A stretch of 64,000 nt of DNA from BD2-11 sp965221785 (GCA_965221785.1 CBDCSR010000003.1:2108001-2172000); one strand, 5' to 3'; positions 35,040 to 46,931 are shown, counted from the first letter of the stretch. Translations and numbers: made by a program. Notes: generated by a model from the letters alone, not told the origin.

Positions 35040-36122
35040 CTACCCCGTCAGCACCGCCAGCCGGCTCGCCCGCAACTGACCGCACGCCGCATCGATGTCG
35101 CGCCCGCGGGGCTCGCGCACCATCACCGCCACTCCGCTTTCCTCCAGCTTCCTGCGGAAGGCCTGCACTCTCGCGGGCGCGCTCGGACGCCACTCGGGCT
35201 GGTAGGGAATCGGGTTGAAGGGGATCAGGTTCACGAAGGCGCGCGTGTCGCGCGCGAAAGCCGCCAGGGCGGGGATGAGCGCGAGGTCGTCGTTCACGCC
35301 CCGGATCATCGTGTATTCGAGCGTGATGCGGCGGCCGCGCACGCGGCGGAATCGCTCGAGCGCGGCTTTGACCTCGGCCAGCGGATAGCGCTTCTCCAGC
35401 GGGATCAGCTCGCGCCGCAATCCGGACTCGGGAGCGTGCAGCGAGAGAGCGAGTCCGAACTGCTCCGGGCGTTCGGCCAGGGAGCGGATGCCGGGCACCA
35501 CGCCCACCGTCGACACCGTGATCCTGCGCGCCCCGACCCGGTAGCCGCCATTGAGGATGGTGAGCGAGGGCAGGACCGCGCGCGGGTTGGCGAGCGGCTC
35601 GCCCATCCCCATGAATACGATGTTGGAGATCTCGCCCATGTCGCGGCGGCGCGCCCAGCGCCGGGAGGCCCGGAACTGGGCCACGATCTCGCCCGCGGTC
35701 AGCTGGCGCCGGAAGCCCGACCAGCCGGTCGCGCAGAAGGTGCACCCCAGCGGGCAGCCCGCCTGCGAAGAGATGCACAGGGTGAGGCGGGAGCGGGTGG
35801 GGATCAGCACGGATTCCACCAGCTCGCCGTCCCACAGGCGCCACAGGTGCTTTACGGTCCCGTCACGCGAGACGGACACGCTGGCGGTGGCGGGCTCCTC
35901 CAGGCGAAAGGCCGCGCCGAGGACGTCGCGTTCGCCCAGCGGCAGGTCGTTCATCTCCCCGAAGCCGCGGGCATCGTTGTGAAACACCCAGCGTTCCACC
36001 TGGCCGGTGCGGAACTCCGGCTGTCCGCGTTCACGGAAGTGGCGGCGCAGTACCTCGCGCAATTCCGCCGGGACCAGGCCCAGCAGATCGGGGCGCTCGT
36101 CGCTGCTGCCTTTTCGCACCAT
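35040..36122 (-). CDS. rlmN: 23S rRNA (adenine2503-C2)/tRNA methyltransferase, radical SAM
   Basis: A 360-residue RlmN methylating A2503 of 23S rRNA and A37 of some tRNAs. The radical SAM cluster is Cys 123, 127 and 130 (GCPLGCTFCATG). The methyl-carrying cysteine is the near-C-terminal Cys 347 (DIDAACGQL). Other family blocks are IVFMGMGEPLANP, ALSLHAPESGLRRELIP, YTMIRGVNDD and NLIPFNPIP. ATG 36122 is chosen to give the usual length; the frame is open further upstream without protein-like sequence. It is divergent from aspS. Confidence 0.97.
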   Translation of the reverse strand: MVRKGSSDERPDLLGLVPAELREVLRRHFRERGQPEFRTGQVERWVFHNDARGFGEMNDLPLGERDVLGAAFRLEEPATASVSVSRDGTVKHLWRLWDGELVESVLIPTRSRLTLCISSQAGCPLGCTFCATGWSGFRRQLTAGEIVAQFRASRRWARRRDMGEISNIVFMGMGEPLANPRAVLPSLTILNGGYRVGARRITVSTVGVVPGIRSLAERPEQFGLALSLHAPESGLRRELIPLEKRYPLAEVKAALERFRRVRGRRITLEYTMIRGVNDDLALIPALAAFARDTRAFVNLIPFNPIPYQPEWRPSAPARVQAFRRKLEESGVAVMVREPRGRDIDAACGQLRASRLAVLTG

Positions 36123-36343
36123 GGCCGTCCCGGGGGGAGTCACCGCACGCTCGCTCTCACGCACCGTCCGGAAACAGGCGAAGTCTCCTTGCTTGAGCCG
36201 GGGGCGTACGCAGACTAACTTAGCGCGATTTCGCAGGAGAGGGGTCCTTTGCTTCCTCTTCCATCCCCGCTCGCGAGATTCTCGACGAGCACTCCCCGCA
36301 TGTCCGATTCGTCGGCTTGTCCCCGCTCTCAACCCGGGCTTAC

Positions 36344-38112
36344 ATGACTGATCCGAAACTCGAGCGCACTTCCCGGCGGTCGCGCATGGCGGGAAGCCTC
36401 CGCGAGCAGGACTCGGGCCGCACGCATCAGCTCGCCGGCTGGGTTCATCGGCGCCGCGACCTGGGCGGCATGGTGTTCATCGACCTGCGCGACCGCTCCG
36501 GGATCGTGCAGGTTTCCTTCGGCCCCGACTGGACGCAACCGGAGTCGTTCCGAGCCGCGGGCAAGCTCGGCGCCGAAGACGTGATCGCGGTGTGCGGCGA
36601 GGTCGTCCGGCGCCCGGAGGACGCGCGAAATCCCGAAATGGCGACCGGGGCGGTGGAACTGCAGGCGACGAGCTTCGAACTGCTCGGGGATGCGGACACG
36701 CCCGCCATCCCGGTGCATCAGAACCCCGGAGAGGAGCCTCCCGCAGAGGAACTGAGGCTGCAGCACCGACACCTGGATCTGAGGCGCGCGCCCATGCAGG
36801 CCGCGCTGGAGCTGCGTCACCGGCTGGTGCTCGAGACCCGCACCTACCTCGACCGGCTGGGCTTCCTCGAGATCGAGACCCCGATCCTGACGAAGCCGAT
36901 GCCGGAAGGAGCGCGCGACTTCCTGGTGCCCAGCCGGGTCCACCCGGGAGAGTTCTACGCGCTGCCGCAGAGCCCGCAGATCTACAAGCAGATCCTCATG
37001 ACGGCGGGCTTCGACCGCTACTTCCAGATCGCGCGCTGTTTCCGCGACGAGGATCAGCGCACGGACCGGCAACCGGAATTCACCCAGATCGACGTCGAGG
37101 CCTCGTTCATCGCGCCGGAGGATCTCCTGGGGTGGATCGAGGGGCTCATGGTCCGCCTTTCCGAGGTGGCGGGGATGGGCACGCCCGCGCCGTTCCAGCG
37201 GATGGCGTACCGCGATGCCCTGGAGTGCTACGGAAGCGACCGTCCCGACCTCCGCTTCGGGCTCGAGATCGAGGACTGGTCGAAGCCCTTCGCGGACGTG
37301 GACTTCCGCATCACGCGCGCGGCGCTGGATGCAGGCGGGCGCGTGCGCGGGCTTTGCGTTCGGGGAGGCGCATCGCTTTCCCGCAAGCAGGTGGGGGTGA
37401 TCGAGTCGGCCGCGAGGAAGGCCGGCGCGCCCGGACTGCTCTGGGTCAAGCGCACCGAGGACGGCGGCTCGGGCCCGCTCGCCCGCTTCCTGGCCGAGGG
37501 GCACTACGGCGCGCTGGGCCTGCGTGCCGGCGATCTGGCCCTGGCCGCAGCCGGGCCGGACGCCGTTACTTCGCCGGCGCTCGCGGCGGCGAGGCTGCGC
37601 GCGGCGCAAGTGGCCGCCATGCCCCGCGACCGGGAACACGCGTGGGCGTGGATCCTCGACTTCCCGCTCTTCGACCCGCTTCCCGACGGGGCGGGCATCA
37701 CCTTCAACCACCATCCCTTCGTGATGCCGGCGGAGGAGGACCTGTCTCGCCTGGAGTCGGATCCGCTGTCGTGCGGGGCACGCGCGTACGACCTGGTGTA
37801 TAACGGTTCCGAACTCGGGTCGGGCAGCCTGCGCATTCATGACGCGCGATTGCAGGAGCGCGTGCTGCGGGTCCTGGGGCTGGGCGACCGGCAGATCGAG
37901 GAGCGCTTCGGGTTCCTCCTCAGGGCACTGCGCTCGGGGGCTCCTCCGCACGGCGGCATCGCCCTGGGGATGGACCGCATCGTGCAGCATTTCGCCGGAG
38001 CCGCAAGCCTGAGAGACGTGATCGCGTTCCCCAAGACCACCGCGGCGAGGGCGCTCTTCGAGGCCGCGCCCGGACGTCCGGGAAGGGCGGAGCTGGAGGC
38101 GCTGAAGCTGGC

Positions 38113-38116
<4 letters not shown>
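36344..38116 (+). CDS. aspS: aspartyl-tRNA synthetase (bacterial type)
   Basis: A 590-residue class IIb synthetase. The N-terminal OB-fold anticodon domain is AGWVHRRRDLGGMVFIDLRD; motif 2 is FRDEDQRTDRQPEFTQIDVE; the bacterial GAD insert spans about residues 290-410; motif 3 is GGIALGMDRIVQHFAG. The GAD domain identifies the bacterial form. Whether it also charges tRNA-Asn (non-discriminating) cannot be read from sequence alone; no gatCAB or asnS is in the window. ATG 36344 is chosen over an upstream in-frame start at 36317. It overlaps phoH by 4 bases (ATGA). Confidence 0.97.
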
Positions 38117-39086
<970 letters not shown>

Positions 39087-39090
<4 letters not shown>

Positions 39091-41375
39091 CCCTCTGGCG
39101 CATGCTGTCGAGCCCGCCCGGCCGCCTCTGGCCGGAGGCGGTCGTGCACCACGGCGCGCGCGTCGTGATGCTCGCCGGACTCGCCCTCATGGTGACGGTG
39201 GGGTTCCCCCCCAACCCGCGGGTAGCCGACGTGAGCGGGTACGAGGCCGGGGTGGTCGCGACCGAGGACCTGATTGCCGAGGTCGAGTTCGCGGTGCCCA
39301 AGTCTGCGACCGAGCTGGAGCGCGACCGGGCGGCCGCGGTAGCCGCGGTGCCGATGATCTACCGCCACCGCCCGGAGGCGGGCGACTCCACCGCCGAAGC
39401 CCTCGACCGCTTCTTCGCCACCGTCGAGGAGACCCTGGGGAGGGACTCCGTCGCGCTCGACTCCGTGCTGGCGGCCGAAAACATCGCTGCGACGCCCGCG
39501 CTGTTGGAGACGCTGCGGGATGCGGCTGTCCGGGAAGCGGTCCACCGGGCCGCACTGCGCGTCGCGCGGGAGCTCATCCCGGCCGGCGCGGTCGACGCGA
39601 CGACACGGGACTACCTGGGCGACCGCATCACAGTGCTCGAAGAGGGTGGCGAACGTTTCGTGTCGGCCGGGGAGCTGCTTACCGCCACCGACCTGTACAA
39701 CCGGTCCGCCGAGCTGCTCCCCCGGGACGCTTCTCCGGAGGCGACCGAGATCCTGCGTCTGCTCCTCATCCGCTTCCGCGAGTTCAGCTACGTGCCCAAC
39801 CAGGAGGCCACGGCGGCTCGGCGCACGGCCGCCCGCCAGTCCGTCGCCACCACGCGCGGCAACGTGCTCACCGGAGAGGCCATCCTGCGCGCCAACCAGC
39901 AGGTCACCGAAGAAGACCTGGTCCGCCTGCGCGCCTACGAAGAGCAACTGCGCACGCTCGGGCTGCTCGGCGCCACCGCCACGGGGTTCCTGCCGTCGCT
40001 CGGTGCGTACCTCCTCCAGGTGCTGCTGCTCGGGATGCTCTGGATCGTGCTGTGGGCCTATCGCGGCGAGGTGTACGCCAACTTCCGCTGGATGATGCTC
40101 CTGGCGCTGCTGCTGGCGACGTACTTCGCCTCCGCAATCGTCATTTCGCGGGTTGCCATCTTCCCGCCCGAGCTGCTCCCCATAGCCTTCGTGACGCTCT
40201 CGGTGGCGGTGGTGTGGGACGGCCGCCTCGCGCTCATGCTCGCGCTGGTGCTGGCCGTCGTCACCGCGTCGCTCGCCCCCTTCCAGGGCGCGGACGTGAT
40301 GGTGACCACGATGGTCGGCGGAGGCGCGGCGGCGCTCGGCGTGGGGGCGGTGCGCCGGCGCTCGCAGAGCTGGACCTTCATCGCCATCATTGCGGCATCC
40401 TACGCTTTCGTCACGCTCTCCCTGTGGCTCAGCCGGATGCAGCCCTCCGCGGGAGTGCTCTCCTCCATCGGCTGGACCACCGGAAACGCCATCGTGAGCG
40501 CGGGCCTGGCGCTCCTCTTCATGCCCGCCTTCGAGTGGTTCACGGGCATCACCACCGATCAGACCCTGCTTGAGTTCGCGGACCCCAACCGCACACTGCT
40601 CAAACGCCTGTCGATGGAGGCACCGGGTACCTACGCCCACACCGTCAACGTGGCCAACCTGGCCGAAGCGGCGGGAACCGCCATCGGCGCCAACGGGCTC
40701 CTGTGCCGGGTCGGCACGTACTATCACGATGTCGGCAAGGTGCTCGAACCGCAGTACTTCATCGAGAATCAGCACGGAGGCGTCAACCCGCACGACCGCC
40801 TGGAGCCGGCGATCTCGGCGGCCATCCTCCGGCGCCATGTGGTCGAGGGACTCCGGCTCGCCCGTCAGGAAAAGCTGCCCGCGGCCATCTCGGCCTTCAT
40901 CGCCGAACACCATGGCACCCAGCGCATCGGCTACTTCTACGGCAAGGCGCTCGAGCAGGCCGGCGCAGAGAATGTCGACGCAACCGAGTTCCACTATGCG
41001 GGACCGAAGCCACAGTCCAGGGAGACGGCGGTGGTGTTCCTGGCAGATCCCGTGGAGTCGGCCGCGCGCACCCTGCGCGATCCCACCCCGGAGCGCATAA
41101 GAGCCATGATCGACGCGATCGTGGACAGCCGGGTGGCCGATGGTCAGCTGGACGAGGCGCCGCTCACCTTCGCACAGGTCTCGCTCGTGAAGCAGCAGTT
41201 CGCGACGGTGCTCGAGGCGATGTACCACCGCCGCATCGACTATCCCGAAACCGAGCATATCAGCAAGGCTCGCGAGAGCGTGGGCGGCGATGAGGACGGA
41301 GCCGCCCCGGCCGACGACGATGGGGACCGGACCGCGTCCGGCGCGGACCCGGCCGCCCCCTCCTCCACAACCTGA
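39087..41375 (+). CDS. pgpH: 7TM HD-domain protein, PgpH-type cyclic-di-AMP phosphodiesterase
   Basis: A 762-residue membrane protein. One N-terminal helix (VVMLAGLALMVTVGF) leads to a large extracytoplasmic 7TMR-HDED domain (about residues 50-295). Seven close-set helices (about 305-480) and a cytoplasmic HD domain follow: LLKRLSMEAPGTYAHTVNVA, VGTYYHDVGKVLEPQYFIEN and FIAEHHGTQRIGYFY. These are the metal-binding His and Asp residues of PgpH, which degrades c-di-AMP. The region usually reading MLAD-S-VEA is FLADPVESAARTL here. The C-terminal 35 residues are Asp/Ala-rich. It sits between phoH and ybeY as in many bacteria. Confidence 0.95.
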
Positions 41376-41390
41376 TCCTGCCCCGGAATC

Positions 41391-41888
41391 GTGACCGGGC
41401 CCCAGGTGCTGCTCGACGTCGACTCCCCGGTCGCGGCCGAATCCGGGACATCGGCTCGAACCCGCGCGAGCCTCGCCCGTGCCGTGCGCACGACGCTGGC
41501 GGACGAGGGAACGAAGAACGGAGAGGTGTCGCTCACCCTCGTCGGAGACGACCGCATCCGTGCCCTGAATCGCGACTACCTCGGCCGTGACGGGGTGACC
41601 GACGTGATCTCCTTCGCCCTCCACGGTCCGGGCGAGCCGCTGCTGGCCGACATCTACATCGGATACCCGCAGGCCCTGCGCCAGGCGGCCGAACTGGGGC
41701 TGTCCGTCGACGAGGAACTGGTGCGGCTCGCGATCCACGGCACCCTCCACGCGCTGGGGTACGACCATCCCGTGGAGGACCGGTTCTCGAGCGCGTTCTT
41801 CCGCCGCCAGGAAGCGCTGGTGAAGCGGGTGCTTGCCGCCGCCGACGGGTCCCGCGAGAATTCTCGCGCCTCGTCGAACCCGCTCTAG
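41391..41888 (+). CDS. ybeY: endoribonuclease YbeY
   Basis: A 165-residue metal-dependent RNase needed for 16S rRNA 3'-end maturation and ribosome quality control. The zinc motif H-x3-H-x5-H is intact as His 116, His 120 and His 126 (AIHGTLHALGYDHP). LTLVGDDRIRALNRDYLG and GVTDVISFALHGPGE are the usual preceding blocks. Start GTG 41391 lies 15 bases after pgpH. Confidence 0.97.
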   Translation: MTGPQVLLDVDSPVAAESGTSARTRASLARAVRTTLADEGTKNGEVSLTLVGDDRIRALNRDYLGRDGVTDVISFALHGPGEPLLADIYIGYPQALRQAAELGLSVDEELVRLAIHGTLHALGYDHPVEDRFSSAFFRRQEALVKRVLAAADGSRENSRASSNPL

Positions 41889-41905
41889 CTTCCGGACCAT
41901 TCGCC

Positions 41906-43261
41906 GTGTCGTCGCAAGAGTCTCTCGCGCTCCGCAAGGAGGTGCTGCTGGCCGCGATCGCCCAGGGGAAGATCGCGGAGGCGAACCATACCCTGGCGAA
42001 GCTCCATCCCTCGGATGTGGCGGACGTCCTGGAGTCGCTTTCGGACGCCGACCGCCTTGTGGTCCTGCGCGCCCTCCCTGCGGAGCTGGCCTCCGAGACC
42101 CTGGCCGAGATGGAGGAGGACGAGCACGCGGCGGATCTGCTTGCGGCCATGACGCCCGACCGCGGCGCGAAACTCCTGAGCGAGCTGGCCGACGACGACG
42201 CCACCGACCTGGTGGCCGACCTGCAGCCCGAAGAGCGGGCGCGCATACTCGCGGAAATGTCCGTCGAGGACGCGGGGGAGATCCGCGAACTGCTCGCCTA
42301 TGCGGAGGAGAGCGCGGGCGGCATCATGACCGCGGCGCTGGTCTCGGTGCCCGGAACCCTCACTGCGGGGCAGGCGATCGAGGAGGTCCGCCGGCAGGGC
42401 AGGGAGGTGGAGGACTTCTACACGGTGTGGGTTGTCGACGGCAGCGGGCGGCTGGTGGGAACGGTCCCTCTCGACGATCTGATCCTGGCTGAGCCGCAGG
42501 ACCCGGTATCGACGCTGGTGGAGCCCGTGGCGGCGGCGGTGAGCCCGGACGAGGACCAGGAGGAGGTTGGCCGCCTCATGGCTCGCTACAACCTGCCCAC
42601 GGTGCCGGTGGTGGATCCCGGTGGAAGGCTGCTGGGCCGCATCACCTTCGACGACGTGCTCGATGTCATGGAAGCCGAGCAGACCGAGGACATCCTGCGC
42701 TTCGGCGGTGTCCCGGACGACGAGTCGCTGGGGGCGAGCTGGGTGGCCGCGGTGCGAACCCGTCTACCGTGGCTGGTGCTGAACCTGCTGACCGCGACCG
42801 CGGCGGCGCTGGTGGTCTATTTCTACGCCGATACCGTCGAGAGCGCCGTCATTCTCGCGGTCGTCATGCCGGTGATCGCCGGGATGGGCGGGAACGCCGG
42901 GTCCCAGGCCCTGGCGGTGACGGTCCGGCGGCTGGCGTTGCGCGACGATGTGGGCGCCGACCCCAGGTCAGTGGTAGGCAAGGAAGTCCTGGTGGGACTT
43001 GTGAACGGGGCCGTGCTGGGAGGCCTCGTGGCCGGGGCGAGCCTGCTGGTCCCGGGCGGCGACCCGCGCCTCGGGCTGGTCGTGCTGATCTCGATGTGGG
43101 GCACGATGCTGATGGCGGGGTTCGGAGGGGCGTTCATCCCGATGCTGCTCCACCGCCTGGGATTCGACCCTGCGGTGGCGTCCTCGGTCTTTCTGCACAC
43201 CACAACCGATCTTCTGGGCTTCATGCTCCTGCTGGGCCTTGCCACCGCCCTCCTGATGTAG
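41906..43261 (+). CDS. mgtE: MgtE-family magnesium transporter
   Basis: A 451-residue Mg2+ channel. Residues 1-125 are the N-domain of charged helical repeats (LHPSDVADVLESLSDADRLV and related). Residues 130-255 are two CBS domains (YAEESAGGIMT, TVWVVDGSGRLVGTVPLDDL, LPTVPVVDPGGRLLGRITFD). The rest is the five-helix pore domain with VMPVIAGMGGNAGSQALAVT, the conserved GNAGSQ motif, and MWGTMLMAGFGGAFIPMLLH. The N and CBS domains sense Mg2+ and close the pore. GTG 41906 starts 17 bases after ybeY. Confidence 0.96.
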   Translation: MSSQESLALRKEVLLAAIAQGKIAEANHTLAKLHPSDVADVLESLSDADRLVVLRALPAELASETLAEMEEDEHAADLLAAMTPDRGAKLLSELADDDATDLVADLQPEERARILAEMSVEDAGEIRELLAYAEESAGGIMTAALVSVPGTLTAGQAIEEVRRQGREVEDFYTVWVVDGSGRLVGTVPLDDLILAEPQDPVSTLVEPVAAAVSPDEDQEEVGRLMARYNLPTVPVVDPGGRLLGRITFDDVLDVMEAEQTEDILRFGGVPDDESLGASWVAAVRTRLPWLVLNLLTATAAALVVYFYADTVESAVILAVVMPVIAGMGGNAGSQALAVTVRRLALRDDVGADPRSVVGKEVLVGLVNGAVLGGLVAGASLLVPGGDPRLGLVVLISMWGTMLMAGFGGAFIPMLLHRLGFDPAVASSVFLHTTTDLLGFMLLLGLATALLM

Positions 43262-43267
43262 CCGATA

Positions 43268-44839
43268 TTGGACGTCCCTGCCGAGATACTGATCGACGGA
43301 CACTCGCTTACGCTGGAGGCGGTGGAGGGGGTGGCGCGCGCGGCCCCCGGCACGCACCGCCTTTCACTGGACGCCGCGGCCGCCCGGCGCATGCGGGCCT
43401 CCCGCGCCACCATCGACCGGCTGATCGGGTCGGGCGAGCCGGTCTACGGCATGACCACCGGGTTCGGGCGGCTTGCCGAGGTCGTCATTGCACCCGGGGA
43501 CCGGCGGACGCTGCAACACAATCTGATTCGCAGCCACGCCTCCGGCGTCGGCGAGCCCCTCCCCCGCGAATGCGTGCGCGCCATCATGCTGCTGCGTGCC
43601 AATGCCCTGGCCCGGGGACACTCGGGTTGCCGCACCCGGCTCGTGGAGCGCCTTCTGGACATGCTCGACCGCGGGATTCACCCCGTCATCCCCGAATTCG
43701 GCTCGGTGGGCGCGAGCGGTGATCTGGCGCCCCTGGCGCACGTGGCCCTGAGCCTTCTGGGTGAGGGGTACGGCGAGAGGGGCGGCGAGCAGCGCTCCAT
43801 GGACGACCTCCTGGCCGAGTCGGGGCTCGCGCCTGTCAAGCTGGGGCCCAAGGAAGGCCTCGCGCTCATCAACGGAACCCAGGCGACCACCGCCCTGGGA
43901 GTTCTGGCGCTGCTGGCCGCGGAGCGGGCGCTGGACACCGCCGAGGCGAGCGGCGCGATGTCGATGGAGGCGCTCCTGGGGACGCCGGAGGCGTTCCGTC
44001 CGGAGATCCAGGCCGCGCGCCCCCACCCGGGGCAGACGCTGTCCGCCGCCCGCCTGCGCGCCCTCATCGCCGGATCCGAGATTCGCGAGTCCCACCGGGT
44101 CGGCGACCCGCGGGTGCAGGACGCGTACTCGCTTCGCTGCATCCCGCAGGTGCACGGGGCCGCCCGCTCCGCGCTCGGCTACGCCCGCGGCATCCTCGAG
44201 GTGGAGATCAACAGCGCGACCGACAACCCCCTGGTGTTCCCGGAAACCGGGGAGCACTCCGGCACAGCCCGCGAGATCCTCTCCGGCGGCAATTTCCACG
44301 CCCAGATCGTGGCGCAGGCGCTCGACCTGCTCGTGATCGCGGTGGTGGACGTGGCGTCCATGGCCGAGCGCCGCATCGAGCGGCTCGTCAATCCCGACCT
44401 GTCGCTCGGGTTGCCCGCCTTTCTCGCCCGACGCCCGGGGCTGGAGAGCGGCCTGATGGTCGCGCAGGTGGTGGTCGCCGACCTGCTTTCGGAGATGCGC
44501 GTCCTCGCCCATCCGGCGAGCGTCGACTCGGTGCCGACGAGCGCGAGCCAGGAAGACCACGTCGCCATGGGGCTCGCGGCCGCGCGCAAGGCGGGACGGG
44601 CGGTTTCCTGTCTGGAGCACATCCTGGCCGCCGAGTTCATGTGCGCGGCCCAGGGCATCGATTACCGCCGTCCGCTGCGTTCGAGCGCCCCGGTCGAAGA
44701 GGCTCACGGGCTCGTCCGTGCCCGGGTTGCGACGCTTGCCGGCGACCGGTCGCTGACCACGGACCTGGAGGCGCTCGCCGATCTGGTGGCCTCGGGCGCC
44801 TTCGCCGACATCACCCGCAGCGCCGGGAGAGGCTCATGA
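43268..44839 (+). CDS. hutH: histidine ammonia-lyase
   Basis: A 523-residue MIO enzyme converting histidine to urocanate and ammonia. The self-processing Ala149-Ser150-Gly151 is in EFGSVGASGDLAPLAH. The inner loop is YGMTTGFGRL. His 90 (LIRSHASGVGEPL) and the SVPTSASQEDHVAMG segment favour histidine over tyrosine or phenylalanine as substrate. The start is TTG 43268, 6 bases after mgtE. It overlaps hutU (ATGA). hutI and later steps are not in the window. Confidence 0.97.
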   Translation: MDVPAEILIDGHSLTLEAVEGVARAAPGTHRLSLDAAAARRMRASRATIDRLIGSGEPVYGMTTGFGRLAEVVIAPGDRRTLQHNLIRSHASGVGEPLPRECVRAIMLLRANALARGHSGCRTRLVERLLDMLDRGIHPVIPEFGSVGASGDLAPLAHVALSLLGEGYGERGGEQRSMDDLLAESGLAPVKLGPKEGLALINGTQATTALGVLALLAAERALDTAEASGAMSMEALLGTPEAFRPEIQAARPHPGQTLSAARLRALIAGSEIRESHRVGDPRVQDAYSLRCIPQVHGAARSALGYARGILEVEINSATDNPLVFPETGEHSGTAREILSGGNFHAQIVAQALDLLVIAVVDVASMAERRIERLVNPDLSLGLPAFLARRPGLESGLMVAQVVVADLLSEMRVLAHPASVDSVPTSASQEDHVAMGLAAARKAGRAVSCLEHILAAEFMCAAQGIDYRRPLRSSAPVEEAHGLVRARVATLAGDRSLTTDLEALADLVASGAFADITRSAGRGS

Positions 44840-46500
44840 CCCGCACGCAGCAGACCCGCACCGTGCGGGCCCCCAGGGGAGAGCGCATCTCGTGCCGCGG
44901 CTGGACCCAGGAGGCCGCCCTTCGCATGCTCATGAACAACCTCGATCCCGAGGTCGCCGAGGCCCCCGACGCGCTGGTGGTGTACGGCGGTACCGGCAGG
45001 GCGGCGCGCTCCTGGGACGCCTTCGACGCCATCGTGCGCACCCTGCGCGACCTCGCCGACGACGAAACCCTGCTCGTCCAGTCCGGAAAGCCGGTGGGGG
45101 TGTTCCGCACCCACCCGGAGGCGCCGCGGGTGCTCATCGCGAACGCCAACCTGGTCGGCAACTGGGCGACCTGGGAGCACTTCCGGGAGCTGGAGCGGCG
45201 CGGCCTCATCATGTTCGGACAGATGACCGCGGGATCGTGGATCTACATCGGCACCCAGGGCATTCTGCAAGGCACCTACGAGACCTTCGGCGCGCTCGCC
45301 AGCAAGCACTTCGGGGCGTCCCTGCGCGGGCACTGGGTGCTCACCGGAGGGATGGGCGGCATGGGTGGAGCCCAGCCCCTCGCCGCCACCATGAACGAGG
45401 GAGCCATCCTGTGCGTGGAGGTCGACGCCGAACGCATCGAGCGGCGCATCGCGACCCGCTACTGCGACCGCATGACCCACGACCTCGACGAAGCCCTGGC
45501 TTGGGTGCGGGCTGCGGCGCGGGCGGGGGATGCGGTCTCGGTCGGGCTCGTCGGCAACTGCGCCGAAGTGCTTCCGGAGCTCGTGGCGCGCGGGGTCACC
45601 CCGGATGTGGTCACCGACCAGACGTCCGCGCACGACCCCCTGGGCGGGTATGTCCCCGCCGGCCTCTCCCTCGAAGAAGCCGCGCGCTTGCGCGAAACCG
45701 ACCCGGACGAGTACCAGCGGCGCTCGCTTTCCTCCATGCGCGCTCACTGCGCGGCCATCGTCGCGATGCAGGAGGCCGGCGCGGTGGCGTTCGACTACGG
45801 CAACAACCTGCGCGGGTTCGCCCGCGAGGCGGGGCTGGAGAACGCCTTCGCCTATCCGGGCTTCGTGCCCGCCTACATCCGCGACCTGTTCTGCGAGGGC
45901 AAGGGCCCCTTCCGCTGGGCCGCGCTCTCGGGCGACCCCGCCGACATCCACCGCATCGACGATCTCGTGCTGGAGATGTTTCCCGACGACGGGCACCTGT
46001 GCCGCTGGATCAGGCTGGCCCGCGAGGAGGTCGCGTTTCAGGGCCTCCCGGCGCGCATCTGCTGGCTGAGGCAGGGAGAGCGGGCGCGCTTCGGGTGTGC
46101 AATCAACGACCTGGTCGCAAGGGGAGAGGTGAGCGCGCCCGTGGTCATCGGCCGCGACCACCTGGATACCGGGAGCGTCGCTTCCCCCAACCGCGAAACC
46201 GAGGCCATGCGCGACGGCAGCGACGCCATCGCCGACTGGCCGATCCTGAACGCGCTGCTCAACACCGCGTCGGGGGCGAGCTGGGTGTCGTTCCACCACG
46301 GCGGCGGGGTCGGCATCGGCTACTCGCTGCACGCCGGCCAGGTCGTGGTCGCCGACGGCACCCCCGGGATGCGCACGCGTATCGAGCGCGTGCTCACCAA
46401 CGACCCCGGCATCGGGGTCGCGCGCCACGCCGACGCCGGCTACCCCATCGCCCTCCGGACCGCCCGGCGCGAGGGCATCCGCATCCCGATGCGGGAATAG
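44836..46500 (+). CDS. hutU: urocanate hydratase
   Basis: A 554-residue NAD+-containing enzyme, the second step of histidine breakdown. Family blocks are GGTGRAARSWDAFDAI, VLIANANLVGNWATWEHF, FGQMTAGSWIYIGTQGILQG, the NAD-binding LTGGMGGMGGAQPLAATMN, VTDQTSAHDPLGGYVP and the active-site region DYGNNLRGFAREAG. The C-terminal SWVSFHHGGGVGIGYSLHAG is also typical. The open frame extends back into hutH; ATG 44836, overlapping the hutH stop, is the start. Confidence 0.98.
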   Translation: MTRTQQTRTVRAPRGERISCRGWTQEAALRMLMNNLDPEVAEAPDALVVYGGTGRAARSWDAFDAIVRTLRDLADDETLLVQSGKPVGVFRTHPEAPRVLIANANLVGNWATWEHFRELERRGLIMFGQMTAGSWIYIGTQGILQGTYETFGALASKHFGASLRGHWVLTGGMGGMGGAQPLAATMNEGAILCVEVDAERIERRIATRYCDRMTHDLDEALAWVRAAARAGDAVSVGLVGNCAEVLPELVARGVTPDVVTDQTSAHDPLGGYVPAGLSLEEAARLRETDPDEYQRRSLSSMRAHCAAIVAMQEAGAVAFDYGNNLRGFAREAGLENAFAYPGFVPAYIRDLFCEGKGPFRWAALSGDPADIHRIDDLVLEMFPDDGHLCRWIRLAREEVAFQGLPARICWLRQGERARFGCAINDLVARGEVSAPVVIGRDHLDTGSVASPNRETEAMRDGSDAIADWPILNALLNTASGASWVSFHHGGGVGIGYSLHAGQVVVADGTPGMRTRIERVLTNDPGIGVARHADAGYPIALRTARREGIRIPMRE

Positions 46501-46553
46501 TCGCGGTCCCAACGTCCCATTCCAGCGCCCGCGCTTCGCCTGCACATTCATTC

Positions 46554-46931
46554 ATGACCGGAGGCGGACAGTTGGGGCGCGAGGGCGAGGCGATCGCCGC
46601 GCGCCATCTCGAGGACGCGGGCTGGACCGTACTGGAGCGCAACTACCGCGCGGGCCGCAACGAGGTGGATCTGATCGTGCGGCGCGGGCGCACGGTGGCC
46701 TTCGTGGAGGTCAAGGCGCGACGGGGGACGGGCTTCGGCCATCCACTCGAGGCCATCACGGAACGCAAGAAGGGCGAGATCGCCAAGGTCGCCCGCGCCT
46801 GGATGCGTGCGCGCGGGGGTCTCAGGGGACTGTCGCTGCGCTTCGACGCGGTGGCGGTGCAGTTCGGGAGCACACGCGACGCCTCGCGAGTTCCGCGCAT
46901 CGATCATGTCGCCGATGCGTGGCGCCTCTGA
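46554..46931 (+). CDS. YraN / UPF0102-family nuclease-like protein
   Basis: A 125-residue protein with the restriction-endonuclease-like core: LGREGEAIAARHLEDAGWTV, NEVDLIVRRGRTVAFVEVKA and AITERKKGEIAKVARAWM. The E...D...E-x-K arrangement (Glu in GREGE, Asp in EVDLI, Glu-Val-Lys in FVEVKAR) is the PD-(D/E)XK metal site. The family is widespread, usually near rnhB or rplS, and its function is poorly defined. A much longer frame covers it, but only this part from ATG 46554 reads as protein. It lies 53 bases after hutU. Confidence 0.92.
   Translation: MTGGGQLGREGEAIAARHLEDAGWTVLERNYRAGRNEVDLIVRRGRTVAFVEVKARRGTGFGHPLEAITERKKGEIAKVARAWMRARGGLRGLSLRFDAVAVQFGSTRDASRVPRIDHVADAWRL

Noticed and set aside
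44892..46930. Plus-strand frame across hutU ending in yraN
   Set aside because: Only the last 125 codons (from 46554) resemble a known family; the rest is an off-frame reading of hutU.
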